The notes under the pieces: generated by a model
The model's input: only the letters and a program-made list of their open reading frames with translations
Told to the model about the DNA's origin: nothing
Database searches by the model: none
Position numbers and translations under genes: made by a program
Source: Eubacterium sp. CAG:248
Lineage (GTDB): Bacteria > Bacillota > Clostridia > Lachnospirales > Lachnospiraceae
Length of the DNA stretch: 28,986 nucleotides
NCBI GenBank assembly: GCA_000436475.1
Contig: FR886208.1
Location: forward strand, 167,272-196,257
Reading direction: 5' to 3'
Shown: positions 24,461 to 28,986 of the stretch, in pieces
How the letters are laid out: every line of letters starts with the position of its first letter
Numbering within the stretch: position 1 is the first letter of the stretch

Positions 24461-26230
24461 TCAATTCAATCTATATATTTTCACCATTCTTCCAAAAACT
24501 GAATCAGCTCCAACATATTCAGTATTTGTTGATATATCTAATTTCTCAAAATATTCTATATAGTCCTCACTTTTATATTCTTTTATATTCTTTCTTTCAT
24601 CATTGACTTTATTTCCTAACATCCATAAATCTCCATTGCCATCCATATTGCTAATATCTAGTATAAGATATAATGGATCTGATAAATCTATAGCATCTGA
24701 GTCATAACAATCTTTTAAAGCACTATCATATCCTGTTAAATAATAATTTTGTGTATTATATAATTCACATGTATAACAGGTTAATAACCATGATTCACTT
24801 GAAACTATTATACAATTGGCATTTTTTTCAAGCATAGTTAATGTTTTCCCTTCCTCATAATGTTTAAAATAATAAGCATCCGAGTATAATACATTACAAA
24901 GAACAACAAATAATATACACAATACAGCACATATAGCCATTTCTATCTTTATATCTTTAAAAAGATATGTCACAATATACCAGATAATCAATACTGAAAA
25001 GCATGCCATAATAGGATATATTATAAATATATATCTTGTACAACAACGCCCCATTCCTCCAACTGATGTTTTAGCCGCCGCTATCAATATAACGAATATT
25101 ACTGTTGATATCATGACAATAATTGTATATGAACATTTTCTTATTCTTTTACATATATCTACAACCTTATTTTTACTACATATCAATGCATTTTTAAGCC
25201 AGCTTTCATGTCTGAATACAAATCCTAATGATAATGTTATAAACAAAATTATTCCAATTCCATATGCAATATATTCCCACGTCATAGTTTTCCATATTGA
25301 ATTATGAATACCAAACAAGTCATTAGTCATGTAAGCCCAGTATATTTTATTCTGCCATGCCAATGAGTATTGTTTATTCATATAAGATAATGTTGACGAA
25401 TCTCCTATCATCTGCTTAAAAGTAGCTGGAAATATTAATATTGACACCAAAACACTTCCAGCCATAACAAAACCATATACAAAAAATTGTCTATAATGTT
25501 TTGAAAACAAATAATACAAGCTATACATTGCTGTTATTATGAATGCAAAAGGAAGGAAAAAATGAAGTGTAAAACATCCAGCTAATGTAACAACAAATGC
25601 TTTTATATATAAATCATAATGTATTTTTTCATCATTTCTTGCATCATACAACTTATGTGAATAATACATAAGCATTGTTCCAAACATTGTTGCAGGAGCA
25701 TAGATTCTTAAAAAAATACAGATATTTAATGCAGCCATTGTAAATCCAAAGAATAATATGGTAAATAATCCTGCCAGCTTGTTTTTAGTTATTGATGCAG
25801 ACAGTCTGTAAAGATATATCTGCATTACAACAAAACATATCATATTAAGTGCAAAACAATACCACTTAGACCATGTACCTGGAAAGAATGAACATATAAA
25901 ATGTAACATCATATATCCAAGTGGAGGATTGTAATCACACTCTGCATTCCAGTAAATAGATGAATAATTAAATATCTCATTTTTATCTACAGATATATAT
26001 TTGCGAAAATTTTCTGAACTTTGCCATGTGTCAAGATTCTTGGCTTCATGTCCCAAATCCGACTGATATATATGTGTTCCATCAGTGCTATTAGCAAATC
26101 CATAATTCCATAATTCATCAGAATGAAACCCCTGCTTATTAATTCCAAACATACAGGATATATATACAACCTGCACAAGCACTATTAGTATAAATGCTAT
26201 TTCATATTTGTGTTTTTTGATTCTACTCAT
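24461..26230 (-). CDS. GT-C-fold membrane glycosyltransferase (GT39/ArnT-like)
   Basis: The protein resembles lipid-linked sugar transferases of the GT-C fold. After the first membrane helix (about residues 11-30) comes HSDELWNYGFANS, an acidic DE pair at the start of the first external loop where this fold keeps its catalytic acid. About nine to ten further hydrophobic segments follow, then a polar C-terminal domain of about 120 residues. At 590 residues it is of family size. Substrate cannot be read from the sequence; a cell-wall polymer, surface protein or pilin are possible. Two ATGs are adjacent (26233, 26230); GGGAG is only three bases from the first and six from the second, so I used 26230. 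It has its own promoter and is followed by the pilus operon on the same strand. It is more AT-rich than its neighbours. Confidence 0.72.
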   Translation of the reverse strand: MSRIKKHKYEIAFILIVLVQVVYISCMFGINKQGFHSDELWNYGFANSTDGTHIYQSDLGHEAKNLDTWQSSENFRKYISVDKNEIFNYSSIYWNAECDYNPPLGYMMLHFICSFFPGTWSKWYCFALNMICFVVMQIYLYRLSASITKNKLAGLFTILFFGFTMAALNICIFLRIYAPATMFGTMLMYYSHKLYDARNDEKIHYDLYIKAFVVTLAGCFTLHFFLPFAFIITAMYSLYYLFSKHYRQFFVYGFVMAGSVLVSILIFPATFKQMIGDSSTLSYMNKQYSLAWQNKIYWAYMTNDLFGIHNSIWKTMTWEYIAYGIGIILFITLSLGFVFRHESWLKNALICSKNKVVDICKRIRKCSYTIIVMISTVIFVILIAAAKTSVGGMGRCCTRYIFIIYPIMACFSVLIIWYIVTYLFKDIKIEMAICAVLCILFVVLCNVLYSDAYYFKHYEEGKTLTMLEKNANCIIVSSESWLLTCYTCELYNTQNYYLTGYDSALKDCYDSDAIDLSDPLYLILDISNMDGNGDLWMLGNKVNDERKNIKEYKSEDYIEYFEKLDISTNTEYVGADSVFGRMVKIYRLN

Positions 26231-26267
26231 CATTTTCTCCCGTCTGTTAATGATTTTATTTACGTTG

Positions 26268-26293
26268 CATATATTTTATGCATAAAATATATG
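26268..26293. promoter_or_regulatory. Perfect 26-bp palindrome at the glycosyltransferase transcription start
   Basis: The sequence CATATATTTTATGCATAAAATATATG reads the same on both strands over 13+13 bases. It begins eight bases downstream of the candidate -10, so it covers the expected start site. This is a classical repressor-operator position. It has no T-run and a nearly all-AT stem, so a terminator is unlikely. Confidence 0.6.
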
Positions 26294-26301
26294 ACCGCTT
26301 T

Positions 26302-26330
26302 ATTATACATAAAAAAATGCAAGCATTCAA
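26302..26330 (-). promoter_or_regulatory. Candidate promoter of the glycosyltransferase gene
   Basis: On the minus strand there is TTGAAT (26325-26330), a 17-base spacer and a perfect TATAAT (26302-26307), about 70 bases before the gene start. The remaining gap to the yugP stop holds only AT-rich sequence. Confidence 0.6.
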
Positions 26331-26472
26331 TTTGCAAAAATATCTTATGATATTCCTGCCAATTGTTCACTTGCATCTTTAAATTGCTACTCATGTATAT
26401 TTACTTATAGTTATTGCCTTTAATATCCACATTTTTCTAATTTTTCATCATACCCAAATACACTCACGTCAA

Positions 26473-27156
26473 TCAGTCATTTCTTCTGGTTATCAGAACA
26501 AGTCTTAATAACTGAAGTACAGATGTAACAAGTGCTGCAACATATGTGAGTGCTGCCGCTGTAAGTACCTGCCTTGCTCCTGAGAGTTCACGTCCTGCAA
26601 GCATATTTCTGTCACGAAGTGTTCTAAGTGCTCTTGCTGAGGCATCGAATTCTACTGGAAGTGTAAGAAGCTGGAATATAACAACGAGCGAGAATAACAG
26701 AACACCTATCTGCATAAGCCCGGTTGCTCCGAATATAAGTCCTAACAATATGACTGGCCATGATAAAGATGAACCTATATTAGCAAGCGGAATAACAACC
26801 GATCTTATCTTAATAGGAAAATAATCCTGATCATACTGCATCGCATGTCCACATTCATGTGCTGCTACACCAACAGCTGCCACCGTATTAACATCATATA
26901 CGCTATCTGATAACCTTAACACTCCTTCCTTAGGCGAGTAATGGTCTGTGAGATTTCCGCTCACTCTTTCTATCCTGACATCTGTTATCCCGGCTGCTCT
27001 TAGTATTTCACTTGCTGCTTGTGCACCTGTCATATTCGTTCTGTAGTTATTCCTACTGTATCTGCTAAATGTTGACTTAACATTCATGGATGCTATGATA
27101 CTTATAACTGCACCTATAAGCACAAGTATATATGTTGCATCATAAAAGTAATACAT
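26473..27156 (-). CDS. yugP: YugP-family membrane zinc metallopeptidase
   Basis: A 227-residue membrane protein with the zinc-peptidase motif HECGH at residues 100-104 within VGVAAHECGHAMQYDQ, and a later LPVEFDASARAL segment supplying the conserved acidic region of the family. An N-terminal membrane helix (about 7-24) and three further hydrophobic segments (about 118-137, 143-165 and 203-222) embed it. Before the motif, FSRYSRNNYRTNMTGAQAASEIL is the standard family opening. Length is normal. Substrate is unknown for the family. The start at 27156 follows GGAGG at nine bases. It is transcribed divergently from ylmC. Confidence 0.92.
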   Translation of the reverse strand: MYYFYDATYILVLIGAVISIIASMNVKSTFSRYSRNNYRTNMTGAQAASEILRAAGITDVRIERVSGNLTDHYSPKEGVLRLSDSVYDVNTVAAVGVAAHECGHAMQYDQDYFPIKIRSVVIPLANIGSSLSWPVILLGLIFGATGLMQIGVLLFSLVVIFQLLTLPVEFDASARALRTLRDRNMLAGRELSGARQVLTAAALTYVAALVTSVLQLLRLVLITRRND

Positions 27157-27220
27157 ATATCAAATCCTCCATATTTTTTAGTATCAGAGTTTTTGCCTCC
27201 GACATCATAATTATATTATC

Positions 27221-27248
27221 ATTCTACCATAAAAAGTTTTTATGTAAA
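27221..27248 (-). promoter_or_regulatory. Candidate promoter of yugP
   Basis: On the minus strand there is TTTACA (27243-27248), a 16-base spacer and TAGAAT (27221-27226), the latter with an upstream TGG resembling an extended -10. It lies about 65 bases before the start codon. Confidence 0.45.
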
Positions 27249-27313
27249 TATATACTTTATTTCTTTCACAATATATTCATTTTATCTTTATATTTTGATA
27301 ATTCACTCATGTT

Positions 27314-27343
27314 TTCACATTTCTGCGTATATCAGCATATTAT
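27314..27343 (+). promoter_or_regulatory. Weak candidate promoter of ylmC
   Basis: TTCACA (27314-27319), an 18-base spacer and TATTAT (27338-27343). The roughly 80-base leader that follows is relatively GC-rich but I could not fold it convincingly or match it to a riboswitch. YlmC/YmxH genes in Bacillus are sporulation-controlled, so a sigma-E promoter may be used instead; I see no clear one. Confidence 0.3.
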
Positions 27344-27429
27344 TTTAATAAGAACACAAAAATGCAAAGCCGCGACTGTTACAAAACACCTGCAGAAGGC
27401 AAAACGTCAGAAAGGAGTTTTTAATCTGT

Positions 27430-27684
27430 ATGAAAATGTATGATCTTAAAAACAAACAGGTCATCAACGAAAATGACTGCCGGATTCTTGGATGTGTTAT
27501 CGACATAGATTTCGAGCCATCTAACGGCTGCATCAACTCAATCATAGTTCCTGGTCCTGCCAGGCTATGTGGTGTCTTTGGAAGGGAGTTCGTGTATGTC
27601 ATTCCATTTCATTGTATAAAATCGATTGGTAAAGATATCGTACTTGTAAATGTCTGCCTTGATAAACACAAAGAAAAATGCTAA
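27430..27684 (+). CDS. ylmC: YlmC/YmxH-family PRC-barrel protein (sporulation-associated)
   Basis: A small 84-residue protein made of one PRC-barrel-like domain: MYDLKNKQVINENDCRILGCVIDIDF, then GCINSIIVPG and the closing FVYVIPFHCIKSIGKDIVLVNV, which is the conserved family pattern. Members occur in endospore formers; the biochemical role is unknown. The length is normal. AAAGGAG lies 12 bases before the ATG at 27430; a second ATG two codons on is further away. A lactonase-like gene follows after 46 bases on the same strand. Confidence 0.88.
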   Translation: MKMYDLKNKQVINENDCRILGCVIDIDFEPSNGCINSIIVPGPARLCGVFGREFVYVIPFHCIKSIGKDIVLVNVCLDKHKEKC

Positions 27685-27730
27685 TATATACATATATTTT
27701 TAGTTCTTGCGATAATGATTGGAGGTTACT

Positions 27731-28777
27731 ATGAAAGATAATTACGTTGCTTATGTGGGAAGTTACACCCATGAGAGCAGTAAAGGTATACATATATACG
27801 ATTGTGATGTTGAGGAGGGACGTATATATGAACGCTGCGAAGTACCTATTGATAACCCTTCTTATATAACTCTTTCACATGACAAAAGATTCCTATATGC
27901 CATATGCGACCAGGGTGTATCAGCCTATGCCATCACCGAAGATGGAAGCCTTGAGCTTATGAATGTCGTATCTATAAACGGTATGAGAGGTTGTCATATA
28001 TCAGTTACTAAGGCCAACAATTTCCTTGTAGTATCTGGTTATCATGACGGTAAGATCACTGTCATGCACATAAATGCTGATGGTTCTGTTGGCAGTATTG
28101 CTGACGAGGTGTTCCACAAAGGCATGGGCAGCGTTGCAGAACGCAATTTCCGTCCTCACGTAAGCAACACATGCTTCACACCTGATGAAGATCTGTTATG
28201 TGCGTGTGATCTTGGTATTGATCAGATTAAGTTATATGAATTCAACCACAGAACCGGCAAGCTTAAGCTGTTTGATATAATCCGTTCACAGCAAGAATCA
28301 GCCCCTAGAAAGATGATATTCTCAGAAGATGGAAAATATGCTTATGTCGTATGTGAATTAAAGAATTATATCAATGTATATTCTTATGACAAGGATTCAG
28401 ATAAAACCCGTTTTGAGATGATCCAAAACATATTTACTGTAAGACGTGACCACAAGTCAAACAGTGCTGCCTCTGATATAATATTTGCTAATAACGGCAG
28501 CAATCTTATCTGCTCTAATGCTGGCGATAACACTGCTACAATATATTCTGTTGATAAGAAGTCAGGAAAGATTGTTACTCTTAACTCACTTCCTGTAAGT
28601 GGCGATTATCCTAAATATGTATGTCTTTTTCCTGATAATAAGCACCTCATGTCTATGAATAATGAGGGCAGCTCTATCACTATCTTTACAGTAGATTATA
28701 AAAAAGGTCTTATAGTTATGAATGGCAAGGAAATCAAGATATCGCGCCCTAATAACATGGTTATTAAGAAACTGTAA
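27731..28777 (+). CDS. Lactonase-family beta-propeller protein (6-phosphogluconolactonase type)
   Basis: A 348-residue protein of the PF10282-type seven-bladed propeller family, whose known member Pgl hydrolyses 6-phosphogluconolactone in the cytoplasm. The N-terminus YVAYVGSYTHESSKGIHIYD has the family GSYT motif; repeated blade motifs follow (PSYITLSHDKRFLYAICD, GCHISVTKANNFLVVSGYHDG, RPHVSNTCFTPDEDLLCACDLG with the conserved H, then D-L-G-D/Q). The end (VSGDYPKYVCLFPDNKHLMSMNNEGSSITIF) matches the last blades. Length is typical. I chose the ATG at 27731, five bases after GGAGG; an ATG at 27719 would overlap that site. No signal peptide. Sugar-lactone substrate is inferred from the family only. 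Confidence 0.85.
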   Translation: MKDNYVAYVGSYTHESSKGIHIYDCDVEEGRIYERCEVPIDNPSYITLSHDKRFLYAICDQGVSAYAITEDGSLELMNVVSINGMRGCHISVTKANNFLVVSGYHDGKITVMHINADGSVGSIADEVFHKGMGSVAERNFRPHVSNTCFTPDEDLLCACDLGIDQIKLYEFNHRTGKLKLFDIIRSQQESAPRKMIFSEDGKYAYVVCELKNYINVYSYDKDSDKTRFEMIQNIFTVRRDHKSNSAASDIIFANNGSNLICSNAGDNTATIYSVDKKSGKIVTLNSLPVSGDYPKYVCLFPDNKHLMSMNNEGSSITIFTVDYKKGLIVMNGKEIKISRPNNMVIKKL

Positions 28778-28819
28778 TGTGGTTTATTCATCACTATAAC
28801 ATATTGTTCATATTAAACT

Positions 28820-28860
28820 AAAAGCTACATCAGATTTACTATATCTTTGATGTAGCTTTT
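28820..28860. terminator. Strong intrinsic terminator after the lactonase gene
   Basis: A perfect 13-bp inverted repeat (AAAAGCTACATCA at 28820-28832 with TGATGTAGCTTTT at 28848-28860, 15-base loop) ends in a T-rich run on the plus strand and is flanked by A residues on the other, so it can work in both directions. It lies 43 bases after the stop codon. Confidence 0.88.
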
Positions 28861-28887
28861 ATAATTATTCTCTTTTATAGAAAATCA

Positions 28888-28927
28888 GCCATTCATCCCA
28901 TGGTCTTTAGACCGTGGGATGAATGGC
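28888..28927 (+). mobile_element. Solitary IS200/IS605-type terminal palindrome (candidate)
   Basis: An 18-bp inverted repeat with a 4-base loop: GCCATTCATCCCATGGTC (28888-28905), TTTA, GACCGTGGGATGAATGGC (28910-28927). All pairs form on the plus strand, with one T-G pair at 28901/28914; on the minus strand that pair is A-C. Nine bases downstream is TCAA (28936-28939), the cleavage-type tetranucleotide of some IS200/IS605 right ends. No tnpA or tnpB reading frame is nearby in the window, so this is a solo end, a palindrome-associated element, or the edge of an element beyond the window. It has no T-run, so it is not a terminator. No other feature is seen to the right edge. Confidence 0.45.
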
Positions 28928-28986
28928 GTCATGAGTCAAGTGCATATATTCTTACTAAAAATATTGTATTTCAGTAAAATACACAC

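Noticed and set aside
26008..26022. AATTTTCTGAACTTT inside the glycosyltransferase gene matches the CodY box at 13 of 15 positions.
   Set aside because: It lies within coding sequence, about 210 bases into the gene, and a two-mismatch hit is not surprising in AT-rich DNA of this length. No promoter is near it.
27345..27430. The leader of ylmC (GCAAAGCCGCGACTG region) first looked like part of a riboswitch.
   Set aside because: I could not pair the segments into a known aptamer fold, and only isolated words resemble known consensus sequences.
27345..27602. Open frame of 85 codons on the minus strand opposite ylmC.
   Set aside because: It is antisense to a recognisable conserved gene, has no family features and no good ribosome binding site.
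1..28986. rRNA, tRNA and CRISPR arrays.
   Set aside because: No tRNA-like cloverleaf with a T-loop GTTCGA-type motif, no rRNA sequence and no regularly spaced repeats were seen on either strand.

Overview
The window looks like chromosome of a low-GC, Gram-positive member of the Clostridia, most likely Lachnospiraceae (Lachnospira/Roseburia-like). This is inferred from the AT-rich composition, strong GGAGG-type ribosome binding sites, the comM-dprA-topA-codY-flagellar gene order, a sporulation-associated YlmC/YmxH protein and a clostridial-type pilMN fusion. No similarity search was possible, so the genus is an inference. Almost everything is on the minus strand; only the last two genes are on the plus strand.

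Region 1 (1-4078, minus): the start of a flagellar operon, flgB-flgC-fliE-fliF, with fliF running off the left edge. It follows codY, the GTP/branched-chain amino acid sensing repressor. A 368-base gap between codY and flgB holds a weak codY terminator, a candidate sigma-A promoter with an inverted repeat over its -10, and a GC-rich, strongly foldable leader.

Region 2 (4245-9674, minus): housekeeping and DNA-uptake genes in the order comM (yifB), dprA, topA, followed by codY. A CodY-box-like sequence lies upstream of codY. A 5'-truncated Rpn/PD-(D/E)XK 'transposase'-family remnant separates this block from the pilus operon.

Region 3 (24246 down to 9746, minus): a type IV pilus operon of ten genes bounded by a good promoter (24218-24246) and an intrinsic terminator (9746-9785). 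The order is pilC, pilA, pilD, pilMN (fused), pilO, a PilV-like pseudopilin, an 832-residue PilX-like minor pilin, a GspH-like pseudopilin, a PilW-like pseudopilin, and a 1400-residue exported DUF5057-like protein. PilA and the pseudopilins would be processed by PilD, extracted and assembled on PilC with PilMN/PilO as the inner scaffold. The last gene occupies a position suited to a tip or adhesin protein. No PilB or PilT ATPase lies in the window.

Region 4 (24461-28986): a GT-C-type membrane glycosyltransferase with its own promoter and a perfect 26-bp palindrome at the likely transcription start; a YugP-type membrane zinc peptidase; then, on the plus strand, ylmC/ymxH and a lactonase-family beta-propeller gene. 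The latter ends at a strong terminator, next to a long palindrome resembling a solitary IS200/IS605-type end.

The strongest candidates for new biology are the accessory part of the pilus operon (very large minor pilin plus the three-module DUF5057-like protein) and the structured leader in front of flgB.
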